NCBI GenBank assembly: GCA_043801445.1
Contig: JAZDMB010000046.1
Span: forward strand, 1 to 64,000
Length of the DNA stretch: 64,000 bases
Source: JAZDFP01 sp043801445
GTDB taxonomy: Bacteria > Planctomycetota > MHYJ01 > JACQXL01
Direction of reading: 5' to 3'
Both the position numbers and the translations under genes were made by a program. Under the pieces are notes generated by a model, which saw nothing but the letters and a program-made list of their open reading frames with translations, was not told the DNA's origin and did no database searches. This document shows, piece by piece, positions 8,302-15,924 of the stretch. The first letter of the stretch is position 1. Each line of letters begins with the position of its first letter.

Positions 8302-8700
8302 TTATTCTATAACCCAAGGAGATATAGGATTAAAAACACATCTATTTATATGACAACCATAAGCATACCAGTACCGACTTCCTGTCGGTCTCTTTCCCTT
8401 CCAACTTTTTCCTGCTGCTATACGGGTCAGAGGCATCCATCCCTCATGAGGTCCCTGATAATTGATATTCAGAGTATATTTTGTGTTATTAACAATGGTA
8501 AAATCACCTGACCTGAAATCACCTGAACTGAAATCACCTGACCTGCTACTACCTTGTGTAACACACCCAACTAATACCATTACCAATATTATAACTATTA
8601 ACCCCGTTCGAAGCGAACGCAGTAGAGTAAAAGGAGATGATAATAATTCTAATTCTTTGGCATTGGACGCTTCTAACGGGGTTAATAATATTCTTTTCAT
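8302..8700 (-). CDS. Small lipoprotein with an element inserted in its signal peptide
   Basis: 132 aa with a lipobox (LVGC) at residues 43-46. That is unusually far from the start because 28 codons of a palindromic element sit in the signal peptide. Removing the 80-bp element and one TTAA gives MKRILLIVIILVMVLVGC, a textbook 18-residue lipoprotein signal. After the lipobox come three SGDF repeats (a 15-bp DNA repeat at about 8503-8548), then a ~65-residue domain with TIVNNTKYTLNINYQGPHEG of unknown function. Whether the interrupted signal still works is unknown; the hydrophobic stretch after the insert is intact. Confidence 0.65.
   Translation of the reverse strand: MKRILLTPLEASNAKELELLSSPFTLLRSLRTGLIVIILVMVLVGCVTQGSSRSGDFSSGDFRSGDFTIVNNTKYTLNINYQGPHEGWMPLTRIAAGKSWKGKRPTGSRYWYAYGCHINRCVFNPISPWVIE
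8602..8681. mobile_element. 80-bp palindromic element with 4-bp flanking repeat TTAA
   Basis: Left arm CCCCGTTCGAAGCG (8602-8615), right arm CGCTTCTAACGGGG (8668-8681), one mismatch between arms. Flanks are TTAA at 8598-8601 and TTAA at 8682-8685. The element plus one flank is 84 bp, exactly 28 codons. Length and sequence match the copy in the methylmalonyl-CoA mutase gene, in the opposite orientation relative to the gene. Confidence 0.85.
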
Positions 8701-8715
8701 TTGTTACTTCTTTCC

Positions 8716-8777
8716 CGCCTGACCGGTGCCAGCCTGCCTGCAACAGGTAGGTCGGGCACTCTGCATTTCTAACGGAG
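8716..8777. repeat. REP-like palindrome and a half palindromic element
   Basis: 8716-8757 is a degenerate REP-like repeat (CGCCTGACCGG ... AGGTCGGGC). 8764-8777 (CATTTCTAACGGAG) matches the right arm of the CCCCGTTAGAA family at 13 of 14 bases, with no partner arm, so it looks like a decayed end. It supplies the stop codon of the 45-aa gene. Confidence 0.55.
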
Positions 8778-8906
8778 TTTTACCGTGTTTGTTTTATCCG
8801 GCCTACTAAAATCCTCTTTAAGTACTCTGAATAATACGATAACGCCTAAAATCATTATGATAACTGCCGCGCTGGCAAGAATGCAAATCTGTATTTTGTC
8901 TGGCAT
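8769..8906 (-). CDS. Small single-helix membrane protein, 45 aa
   Basis: Starts MPDKIQICILASAAVIIMIL. One hydrophobic helix covers about residues 6-27, followed by a charged cytosolic-type tail (KEDFSRPDKTNTVKLR). ACGGAAAT precedes the ATG at a reasonable distance. The last codons and stop come from a half palindromic element. It is below the usual ORF length. Function unknown. Confidence 0.5.
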   Translation of the reverse strand: MPDKIQICILASAAVIIMILGVIVLFRVLKEDFSRPDKTNTVKLR

Positions 8907-8922
8907 TTTATTTCCGTGTAGT

Positions 8923-9252
8923 TTAAATAATTTTCTTTACAACAAAATGAGCCATCAGCCAAAACATAATGCTGCTACCGGATATAATAATAATGTATTT
9001 TAGGGCGGAGATTAGTCCGGCTTTATATTCTTCTATCTTCCCAAAGTGTTTGGGTGGCCGGTCAACGAACCGGGCCATAACAGTGATAACTAACAGACCG
9101 TAGTAGATAACATCCAATACCTTGGGAAAATGAATCTGAGGTGTCAGGGCAATAACAACTACACAAACAAGCAAGAGCACCGGTCCCAGGGCAAACCAAA
9201 TAATTCTGGCTAAACAGCCGCTCAAACTTGTGATTTTATAATCTTGACTCAT
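8923..9252 (-). CDS. Small membrane protein, 109 aa (paralogue of the 10.4-10.7 kb gene)
   Basis: Three likely helices (residues ~16-37, 45-62, 85-105), with the conserved core MARFVDRPPKHFGK between helices two and three. It is a clear paralogue of the 116-aa protein encoded at 10398-10748; both begin MSQDY.IT..SGCL.R.IWFALGP and end AHFVVK. Both genes share the leader AAGGAGTTTTTAATATG. The pair brackets the OmpA-type lipoprotein and other small genes, suggesting duplication of a unit. I recognise no known family. Confidence 0.7.
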   Translation of the reverse strand: MSQDYKITSLSGCLARIIWFALGPVLLLVCVVVIALTPQIHFPKVLDVIYYGLLVITVMARFVDRPPKHFGKIEEYKAGLISALKYIIIISGSSIMFWLMAHFVVKKII

Positions 9253-9349
9253 ATTAAAAACTCCTTAAGAACCTGCCTCATTATATAATTAGAAAAAGTA
9301 ATTGGTTCGTGGGACAGTCCCGCCCAGCTGAATGAATACATAAAATGCC

Positions 9350-9460
9350 CTAATTTTTCTCATTATCTTTATCTGCCTCTTCTTTAATCGCACTGTGTAT
9401 TGCCATCGCGATGATAACCATCAGTAGAGCAGTTCCAATTATTATAAAAAGCGTTGGCAT
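9350..9460 (-). CDS. Small single-helix membrane protein, 36 aa
   Basis: MPTLFIIIGTALLMVIIAMA forms one membrane helix, followed by HSAIKEEADKDNEKN, an acidic/charged tail. GGGG(A) lies about 7 bases before ATG 9460. Size, topology and neighbourhood match the 45- and 62-aa proteins nearby (one helix plus a charged tail), which makes it more credible as a gene. Function unknown. Confidence 0.5.
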   Translation of the reverse strand: MPTLFIIIGTALLMVIIAMAIHSAIKEEADKDNEKN

Positions 9461-9520
9461 TTCGTTTCCCCGTTTTGTCTATCTATGCTCTGCGAAGCGT
9501 CGCTACGCATAGCACGAGTA

Positions 9521-10177
9521 TTATTGTTTAATAATAATCACTATTTCTAATCGGCGGTTCTTTTCCCTGCCTTTCTTGGTTTTATTATCGGTGATAGGGT
9601 TCTTAGCACCCATACCTTTTGTGGAGATTCGCTTTGTGTCAAAGCCGCATTCCCGGACCAGAAAATCCTTTGCCGTATTTGCGCGTTTCAGGGATAATGG
9701 CTCGTTAGCCCCCGGCATATTATCAGTATATCCGTCTATTCTAAAAGAGGCGACTGGAACTTCTGATTTGATGCTTTTCCCTGCTTCTTTCAATCTCTTT
9801 TTACCGTCACTTGAAAGGGTGACAGACCCGGACTCAAAGAGCCCTGATATGATTACGGCTGGATTACCATCACGCGATATTACCTCCAGACCTTTTGACT
9901 TTAATCTTTTCATCAGAGAGCCATCTTCTTGTTTAGATACCGGTGTTACCCGGGTTTGCGGCTCAATATCCCGCCGTCTCGGGTCTTTCAATAATAGTCC
10001 CATCCGATGATTTAATTGGACGACATCGCTTTCCAGTTTTTCATTAGTTTGTTTCAATTCCCAGTTTTGATGTTTCAAGGTTTCAACTTGTTTTTTATAA
10101 TTTGAGACACAACCTATCATTGTGATAATTATCATTGCACCTGTTATTATACACATTGTTTTCAGGTTTTTTCCCAT
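9521..10177 (-). CDS. OmpA-family peptidoglycan-binding lipoprotein
   Basis: 218 aa. The lipobox is MIGC at residues ~20-23, then a predicted coiled coil (VETLKHQNWELKQTNEKLES, residues ~32-60), a linker, and a C-terminal OmpA/Pal domain (about 105-215). The domain has DGYTDN, LSLKRANTAKDFL and a terminal RRLEIVI, the residues that contact diaminopimelate in the family. It should tether the outer membrane, or a complex, to peptidoglycan. AAAGGAG lies 7-8 bases before the start. It is the only gene in the small-protein run with a clear function and places the locus at the cell envelope. Confidence 0.85.
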   Translation of the reverse strand: MGKNLKTMCIITGAMIIITMIGCVSNYKKQVETLKHQNWELKQTNEKLESDVVQLNHRMGLLLKDPRRRDIEPQTRVTPVSKQEDGSLMKRLKSKGLEVISRDGNPAVIISGLFESGSVTLSSDGKKRLKEAGKSIKSEVPVASFRIDGYTDNMPGANEPLSLKRANTAKDFLVRECGFDTKRISTKGMGAKNPITDNKTKKGREKNRRLEIVIIIKQ

Positions 10178-10192
10178 ACGGTTTCTCCTTTC

Positions 10193-10381
10193 TTATTTGC
10201 TGTTAGTCCTCCCATCAATAGGGGGCTTGCTTTGGTTATGACATCCCCAATCCTTTTTGATGGCAAATATCAGAATTATTGCAATAACTATAGCGATTAT
10301 CGCGGTTATCATCCCCAATGTATGCGTCTCTTTTTTGTGCTGGTCGCCCCTACGGGACTCCCTTCGGTCGTTGTCAGCCAT
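10193..10381 (-). CDS. Small single-helix membrane protein, 62 aa
   Basis: A hydrophilic N-terminus (MADNDRRESRRGDQHKKE) is followed by one helix (MITAIIAIVIAIILIFAIKK) and a short tail. The first ~18 residues are encoded by a short GTCCCGTAGGGGCG-type repeat, so the original start may be the internal ATG at about 10312, which is preceded by GGGG. The stop lies 15 bases upstream of the OmpA-family gene start. Function unknown. Confidence 0.5.
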   Translation of the reverse strand: MADNDRRESRRGDQHKKETHTLGMITAIIAIVIAIILIFAIKKDWGCHNQSKPPIDGRTNSK

Positions 10382-10397
10382 TTAAGCGTCTCCATTT

Positions 10398-10748
10398 TTA
10401 TAGCACTTGTTTCACAACGAAATGAGCCACCAGCCAAAGCATAATACTGCTAATGGATAAAATAATAATGTATTTACTAACCGGACTTCTATGGTAATCT
10501 TCCGTTCCTTGTTTATCAATAGTTTGATTTTCTGGCATTTCCTTCGGCTTGGGCGGCCGGTCAACCATCCGCGCGATAATAATAATAACTAACACTCCGC
10601 CATAGATAATATCTAACACCGAAGGAATAGCAAGTTGCTGGAAGGCAATGACAACTGCACAAAGAAACAAGAGCGCTGGTCCCAGGGCAAACCAGATAAC
10701 CCTGGTTAAACAGCCACTTACCGTGGTGATGTCATAATCCTGACTCAT
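10398..10748 (-). CDS. Small membrane protein, 116 aa (paralogue of the 8.9-9.25 kb gene)
   Basis: Three predicted helices with the paralogue signature IARMVDRPPKPKEM between helices two and three. Compared with its partner it has a short insertion (QTIDKQGTEDYHRSPVS) before the last helix. The start has AAAGGAG and the same leader as the paralogue. It is the promoter-proximal gene of the minus-strand run of small envelope proteins. Confidence 0.7.
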   Translation of the reverse strand: MSQDYDITTVSGCLTRVIWFALGPALLFLCAVVIAFQQLAIPSVLDIIYGGVLVIIIIARMVDRPPKPKEMPENQTIDKQGTEDYHRSPVSKYIIILSISSIMLWLVAHFVVKQVL

Positions 10749-10920
10749 ATTAAAAACTCCTTTTGACGCACCCGTGGGAGCGCCATTATCCGTCTGATGT
10801 ATGTATTGTCTCTCCGGAATTTATGGATGAAAGTGGGTAGCCCCCAATTATCCTGACCGCTGGAATGGGACGGGATGTTAAAGTCATTTACGGTCATCTC
10901 CCGGTCCCTGTCGGGACACT

Positions 10921-11313
10921 CTACCCACCTCTGGTTAAGTTAACCTTATATGAGTTAGTATACACCTCTAATAATCTTTTTAACTCAGAATGTTGAATTG
11001 GTTTAATTAAAAAAGCCACTGCATTTTGGCTAAAGAAATGATTTTTGTTATAGTCTTTAGGATACGCTGTCATAACTATAACTTGTATACTACTATCTAA
11101 TGTCTTTATTGATTTAAACAATTCTAAGCCATCTTCATCGCTAAGTCCTATATCTAATAGAACGCATGATATCTTACTCTGTTTTATTTGCTGAAACGCT
11201 TCCTCGCTATTATCCGTCTGAATTGTCTCAAACTTCCAAGACTTTAATAGTTCGCTTAAACTTTGCAGGACAAACAGGTCTTCACCAATAAGCAATAGTT
11301 TTTCTGTATTCAT
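10921..11313 (-). CDS. Orphan response-regulator receiver domain
   Basis: 130 aa, a single receiver domain without an output domain. The phospho-acceptor is Asp54 (VLLDIGL), with the conserved Thr82 and Lys104 (LIKP). The acidic pair is Glu11-Asp12. It lies directly downstream of a histidine kinase/NtrC pair on the same strand and behind a sigma-54 promoter, so it is probably a target of that pair and could act as a phosphate sink or signal to another partner. The predicted transcript start is only ~10 bases before the ATG and there is no Shine-Dalgarno, so translation would be nearly leaderless. Confidence 0.85.
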   Translation of the reverse strand: MNTEKLLLIGEDLFVLQSLSELLKSWKFETIQTDNSEEAFQQIKQSKISCVLLDIGLSDEDGLELFKSIKTLDSSIQVIVMTAYPKDYNKNHFFSQNAVAFLIKPIQHSELKRLLEVYTNSYKVNLTRGG

Positions 11314-11333
11314 TAGCGTTATTATTTCTACTT

Positions 11334-11349
11334 AGCAAATACTATGCCA
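11334..11349 (-). promoter_or_regulatory. Sigma-54 (-24/-12) promoter
   Basis: Minus-strand TGGCATAGTATTTGCT matches the consensus TGGCAY-N5-TTGCW. The transcript start would be near 11323. It faces the orphan receiver gene. An NtrC-type activator with an intact GAFTGA loop is encoded immediately upstream, so the right activator class is present. Confidence 0.75.
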
Positions 11350-11470
11350 AGTTTGGATAATTCCAAAAATTTATCAGGGGTTAGATACCTAATCCCTTGT
11401 CACTTAAGGGGATAAAATTATACAAGATAAATAAATGGGTTGGTTATCCGAAACAGGCTCTGCCTTAGTG

Positions 11471-11521
11471 TGTAAAGAAATGTTTACGGCGTGTAGAGGA
11501 AGTGTCCAGTTTGGTTTACAC
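11471..11521. promoter_or_regulatory. Tandem activator sites (UAS) for the NtrC-type regulator
   Basis: Two copies of TGTnnAGnnnnGTTTAC start at 11471 and 11503, 32 bases apart (about three helical turns). The first contains the dyad GTAAA-N6-TTTAC and the second lies within AGTGT-N12-ACACT. They sit roughly 150-200 bases upstream of the predicted sigma-54 start, the normal place for enhancer sites. The right-hand site overlaps the last codons of the regulator gene. Confidence 0.55.
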
Positions 11522-12889
11522 TTGAATATTATATTCTTTGATTTTGTTATAAAGCGCCATACGCGAAATCTTGAGGACTTGCGCCGCCTTTTTTTTGTTA
11601 CCTTCCGTCTCTTTTAATGCGTTAATAATGAGTTCTTTCTCGGATAGCTTTTTAGCCTCCTTAAATGAGGGCGCGATGATGGTCGGGGTCGGGAACGGTT
11701 TCATGGTCAATGATGTCAATGGAAGACGCGTTATTTTGGAAGGCAAATCGGACATCTTGATTATATCCGTTTTGTTCATAACGACTAATTGTTCTATGAG
11801 ATTGGCTAATTCGCGGATATTGCCGGGGAAGTTATAATTCATCAAGGCATTCAATACTTCGGGCGCTAATTCCTTTATATTTTTCTGGTTGAGCGTATTA
11901 AACTTTTTCAGGAAATAATCACAGAGCAAGGGAATATCTTCTTTATGTTCTTTCAAAGACGGCAGATTAACGGAAACTACATCCAGTCGGTAAAAAAGGT
12001 CTTCTCTAAACTTACCCATTTTAATCAATGGTTCCAGTTCTTGATTAGTCGCCGAGATAAGCCGGATATTTACCTTTATTCGGGCTGTGCCTTTTAAGCG
12101 GGTAAATTCGCGGTCCTGAATAATATTCAATAGTTTAGCCTGAGTGGGTAACGTCAGATTACTGATTTCATCAAGAAAAACAGTGCCGCCCTCCGCCTGC
12201 TCAAATTTTCCAATAAATCGTCCCGTAGCGCCGGTAAAGGCACCCGGTTCATGCCCGAAAAGCTCGCTCTCCAATAATTCGCCGGGCAAGGCGGCGCAAT
12301 CTATTTTAACAAACGGTTGCTTACTGCGTTTGCTGGCGTTATGAATAGCCCAAGCCACCAAGTTTTTACCCGTACCTGTCTCACCCAAAATAAACACATT
12401 GCTATCCGTTTCGGCAACTTTTTTTATTGATTCCATGACTTCTTTCATAGGAGCCGATTCACCAATCAGCCGGTCTTGACTACCCGGTTGGGAACCAGTC
12501 AGGACGTTGTCGCCGCTCATGCTTTTACTATGGGAAATGACATTTTGCAACACTGATTTCAGTTCTTTAGCCGGGCAGGGTTTAATCAGAAAATCCATGG
12601 CACCGGCTTTCATCGCCGCGACTGCATTCTGAACCGAACCATAGGCCGTGAGAATAATTACCGGCGGCGCATTGGGTATTGATTTGATTCTATTTAATAC
12701 TTCCAGCCCATTCATCGTCGGAAGATTAATATCAAGGATAATGGCCTGAAAAGATTCTTGCTGAATCAATGGTAATGCCTGCGGTCCGTCTGATACAGAA
12801 CGCACTTCATAGCCGGCTTCACTTAGCATGACTTCCAGTGAATCACGAACTATGGCGTCATCTTCGACTACTAAAATCTTATGTATCAT
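11516..12889 (-). CDS. NtrC-family sigma-54-dependent response regulator
   Basis: 457 aa. A receiver domain (1-120) has Asp10/Asp11, phospho-acceptor Asp53 and Lys103. The AAA+ sigma-54 activator domain (about 142-370) has Walker A GETGTGKN (169-176), the sigma-54 contact loop GAFTGA (216-221) and Walker B GGTVFLDE (234-241). A Fis-type helix-turn-helix (about 425-455, KKAAQVLKISRMALYNKIKE) completes it. Its start overlaps the end of the kinase gene by 11 bases, so the two are co-translated partners. It likely binds the two sites at 11471-11521 and activates the orphan receiver gene. Confidence 0.93.
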   Translation of the reverse strand: MIHKILVVEDDAIVRDSLEVMLSEAGYEVRSVSDGPQALPLIQQESFQAIILDINLPTMNGLEVLNRIKSIPNAPPVIILTAYGSVQNAVAAMKAGAMDFLIKPCPAKELKSVLQNVISHSKSMSGDNVLTGSQPGSQDRLIGESAPMKEVMESIKKVAETDSNVFILGETGTGKNLVAWAIHNASKRSKQPFVKIDCAALPGELLESELFGHEPGAFTGATGRFIGKFEQAEGGTVFLDEISNLTLPTQAKLLNIIQDREFTRLKGTARIKVNIRLISATNQELEPLIKMGKFREDLFYRLDVVSVNLPSLKEHKEDIPLLCDYFLKKFNTLNQKNIKELAPEVLNALMNYNFPGNIRELANLIEQLVVMNKTDIIKMSDLPSKITRLPLTSLTMKPFPTPTIIAPSFKEAKKLSEKELIINALKETEGNKKKAAQVLKISRMALYNKIKEYNIQV

Positions 12890-13973
12890 TATTTATACCC
12901 TGTGGTAAGGTTATCGTAAAGGCCGTGCCTTTTCCTTCCTGGCTGACCACGTCTATTTTGCCTTGATGCGCCGTAATGATATTAGAAACCATAAATAATC
13001 CCAAGCCGACACCTCTTTCCCTCTTTTTCTTGGCACCGGAAACGAAAGGTTGAAAAATATGGGGTAGTTCAACATGGGAAATACCGCAACCATTATCAGT
13101 TATAGAGATTATAATATGCTTGTGCTCTGAACTCGCTTTAATATCTATCCGACCCGTATCGTATACTGCCTCCAAAGCATTAAGTAATATATTCAGCAAT
13201 ACTTGCTTTATCTTGTTTTTATCAGCTTGAATTAATGGTAGCTTGTCTTGAAACGTCGTGTTAATTTCTACCCGTTCGTCTTCACAGCGTGGTTTTAAAA
13301 ATGTTAAGACTTCTTTAATTAAGTCTGTAATATCTATCTGGGTCAATTCCAGCTTATTAATCTGCGCCATATTTAATAAATTATTAGCCGTGGTTTGTAT
13401 CATTTCAATACCTTGTAAAATTAGGGGAAAATACTTTTTCTGTTTATCAGTTATCTGTTCTTTGCTGATGACTTCTATGTAATTACAAATACCGTAAAGC
13501 GGATTACTTATCTCATGAACTAAGCCGGTTGATAATTGGCCCAGTAAGGCTAATTTTTCGGATTCCAATAAGCGCTTTTGCGCTTCCAGTAAATCGTTTG
13601 ATTTTCGCTTTATTTCTTCCTCAAGAATTAATCGATGCCGCTTCAAATTAAAGAAAAGATAACCCAAGATAACTAAGAAGCTTAACCTAACTACAGCATT
13701 CCATGTTGCGATGACCGGATGACTATACCTAAATCCTGCGAAGTAGTCAGCTAAAATCCAAATTATGATGCTGAAAAGACTAATAACAAAGGAGGGCCAT
13801 TTCCCGGAAAACCAGGCTACTAATGCCACCGGAATGACGTAAAAAACTGATAAGATAATCTCATAGCCAGTAATGTAGTCCAGAAAACCGATAAACAAAA
13901 CTAAGATAATACTAATTACACTTACGAAGGCTTTTGATTTTCCTGATAGGTATTTTTCTAACTTATTAAACAT
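12879..13973 (-). CDS. Membrane sensor histidine kinase
   Basis: 364 aa. Four hydrophobic segments (about 17-33, 37-55, 59-77, 90-108) have no large periplasmic loop, so it probably senses within or near the membrane. A coiled-coil linker (112-142) follows, then the phospho-acceptor box LVHEISNPLYG with His153, and an HATPase domain with N (NILLNALEAV), G1 (DNGCGI) and G2 (GVGLGLFMV) boxes. It is of the NtrB-like class. Partner of the overlapping NtrC-type regulator. The signal is unknown. Confidence 0.9.
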   Translation of the reverse strand: MFNKLEKYLSGKSKAFVSVISIILVLFIGFLDYITGYEIILSVFYVIPVALVAWFSGKWPSFVISLFSIIIWILADYFAGFRYSHPVIATWNAVVRLSFLVILGYLFFNLKRHRLILEEEIKRKSNDLLEAQKRLLESEKLALLGQLSTGLVHEISNPLYGICNYIEVISKEQITDKQKKYFPLILQGIEMIQTTANNLLNMAQINKLELTQIDITDLIKEVLTFLKPRCEDERVEINTTFQDKLPLIQADKNKIKQVLLNILLNALEAVYDTGRIDIKASSEHKHIIISITDNGCGISHVELPHIFQPFVSGAKKKRERGVGLGLFMVSNIITAHQGKIDVVSQEGKGTAFTITLPQGINNDT

Positions 13974-14179
13974 CTGTATCCTCTAATTCAGAATAATGTA
14001 GATTGAATTCTGGGGCTACATCCTTTATCTACAGATACCTGCCGTGATAAACATCAAAATTCATCGAGGACAAACCCTGCAATTATTTATTTATAATCCT
14101 ATCTTAATTTTATCAAATCCAGAATGATTTAGCAATCAAATAGGAGATGAGAAATAATAAATGATTGAAAATATCAGTC

Positions 14180-15277
14180 TTAAAATGAGGCGAGTTTTAA
14201 GAGGATTTCTAATCCCTGGCACAGTTTATTTTCTTCAACTGCATATGAGATGCGGAAATTGGTGTTTCGTTCTGAGAATGCCAAACCCGGGACTATCAGG
14301 ACGTTGTTCTGAGCGGCTTTCTTGACGAAGTCAGAAGCGTTGTTGCCGGGCGCCTGCGGGAAGATATAAAATGCCCCTTCCGGCTTGGTTACCTTGAATT
14401 TAGTTTTGAGCGTTTCATAAACTATGTCACGGCGTTTATGGAATTCTTTAATGACTACCGACATATCAGTATCCAATGCCTTGACTGCGGCTTTCTGGAA
14501 AGGTCCCGGAGCGCATATAAAAGACCACTGTTGTAATATGGTCATCCTTTCTATCAGTTCAGCCGGTCCTGCGGCATAGCCCAGACGCCAGCCCGGCATT
14601 CCATATGCCTTGGAAAATCCGTCAGCCAGCAATGTTTTTTCGTAATATTTTACCGCGCTCTCCACCTGGCAATCATATACAAATGTCCTATAGACTTCAT
14701 CAGAGATAATTAATAGGTCGTGCTTACGGGCAATATCCACGACCATCATTATTTCTTCTTTGGAATAAACTACGCCGGTGGGATTGCAGGGAGTGGTGAT
14801 GATGATTGCCTTGGTGCGCGGAGTAATCACCTTTTCAAATTCCTCTTTTCTCAATCTGAAATCAGGATAGGTATTGGCATATCTTGCTATTCCGCCGGTG
14901 ATGTGGATGATATGTTTATACATTGCAAAGTAAGGGTCTGTAATAACTACTTCGTCACCATCTTCTATAATGACCATCAAACACAGGACGATGGCGCCGG
15001 CAACGCCTGATGTAACCATTAATCCGCCGGGCGCAAATCCGAATCGCTGGGTGAATCTCTGAATCAGTTTTTCCTTGAGTTCGGGAATACCCTGGGTGGT
15101 AACGTAGCGGTTGAAGCCTTCCTTGATTGACTGGATAGCCACATCCTTGACCGATTCAGGCACCTCAAAATCGGGCTGGCCTATGGAAAAATCAATAGGA
15201 TTTTTAAGAGAGCGGGCTAAGTCAAATGCCTTGCGGATTTCAGATGCTTCTATTTTTAATGCGCGTTTGGATAGCAT
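14180..15277 (-). CDS. Class I PLP-dependent aminotransferase
   Basis: 365 aa from ATG 15277. Typical fold-type I motifs are TPCNPTGVVYSKEE, DEVYRTFVYD (PLP-ring Asp and Tyr) and the Schiff-base lysine in DGFSKAYGMPGWRLGY, ending with the substrate-carboxylate Arg in NFRISYAV. Closest in style to aspartate/aromatic aminotransferases of the AspC/PatA type; the exact substrate cannot be assigned. An open extension to 15319 is repeat-derived (it reads through the CACAGAT element), so I excluded it. tRNA-Asp lies upstream. Confidence 0.85.
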   Translation of the reverse strand: MLSKRALKIEASEIRKAFDLARSLKNPIDFSIGQPDFEVPESVKDVAIQSIKEGFNRYVTTQGIPELKEKLIQRFTQRFGFAPGGLMVTSGVAGAIVLCLMVIIEDGDEVVITDPYFAMYKHIIHITGGIARYANTYPDFRLRKEEFEKVITPRTKAIIITTPCNPTGVVYSKEEIMMVVDIARKHDLLIISDEVYRTFVYDCQVESAVKYYEKTLLADGFSKAYGMPGWRLGYAAGPAELIERMTILQQWSFICAPGPFQKAAVKALDTDMSVVIKEFHKRRDIVYETLKTKFKVTKPEGAFYIFPQAPGNNASDFVKKAAQNNVLIVPGLAFSERNTNFRISYAVEENKLCQGLEILLKLASF

Positions 15278-15295
15278 AATAAGAAAACTTCGTAA

Positions 15296-15463
15296 CCACA
15301 GATGAACACAGATAGACACAGATAATCTGTGTTTACTTATTGTCTTATCTGTGTTATGTTATATCTATATTTTTAGAATACGGATTATCGAGGAATTCTT
15401 TTAATTAAAGATTCACACAGATACCAAAAGAATCAGTGTTTATCTGTGTGTATCTGTGGTTTC
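15296..15463. repeat. CACAGAT-type intergenic inverted repeat
   Basis: ACCACAGATGAACACAGATAG at the left and its degenerate inverse (GTGTATCTGTGGT) at the right frame about 170 bases. Similar ACACAGAT/CACAAAG stretches occur at 15930-15958, 30440-30496, 32300-32500 and 50150-50270. They behave as a dispersed intergenic repeat class. Confidence 0.6.
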
Positions 15464-15492
15464 ATCTTTATACTTTCCTATACTATAAAAAG

Positions 15493-15569
15493 TGGCGAGG
15501 GCGACGGGGTTCGAACCCGCAACATCCAGATCGACAGTCTGGTACTCTAGCCAATTGAGCTACGCCCCC
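15493..15569 (-). tRNA. tRNA-Asp (anticodon GTC)
   Basis: The full cloverleaf is readable. Acceptor GGGGGCG pairs with CGCCCTC. The D arm is AGCTCAATTGGCTAGAGT. The anticodon stem CCAGA/TCTGG has loop CTGTCGA (anticodon GTC). The T arm is GCGGGTTCGAACCCCGT-like, the discriminator is G and the CCA is encoded. Length 77 nt including CCA. Confidence 0.95.
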
Positions 15570-15924
15570 ATTAGAGTCTGTTAGAAACAAAACGAGTTAT
15601 CCCTATTAGCGGGATCCCGTCCGGGACAGACTCTTACCTGCCCGACTGACGTTCGGTCAGGCGGGTGTCCCGATGAACCTGCCCGACTGGATTCCGGTCA
15701 GGCGGGTATCGGGACTTATTTATTTCTTCTTATTATATAAACTTAATAATATTGTCAATAAATTAAACAACAGGATTTAACAGATAAGAGAACACGAATC
15801 AGACGAATTATACGAATCCCACAAATAAATAATTTTATACTTCTTATATTATTCGTCTAATTCGTTTTTATTCGTGTCATTCGTGTTTAAGTATTAATCC
15901 CATTTAATCAGTTTAATTCCGTCG
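15570..15924. other. Gene-free stretch with two REP-like palindromes
   Basis: 15636-15666 and 15677-15707 are two good copies of the ACCTGCCCGACTG ... GTCAGGCGGGT palindrome. The second is nested inside GTCCCGAT...ATCGGGAC. Further right (about 15788-15890) is an inverted pair of ATTCGT-rich repeats (ACGAATCAGACGAATTATACG versus its inverse). No gene seen. Confidence 0.65.
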
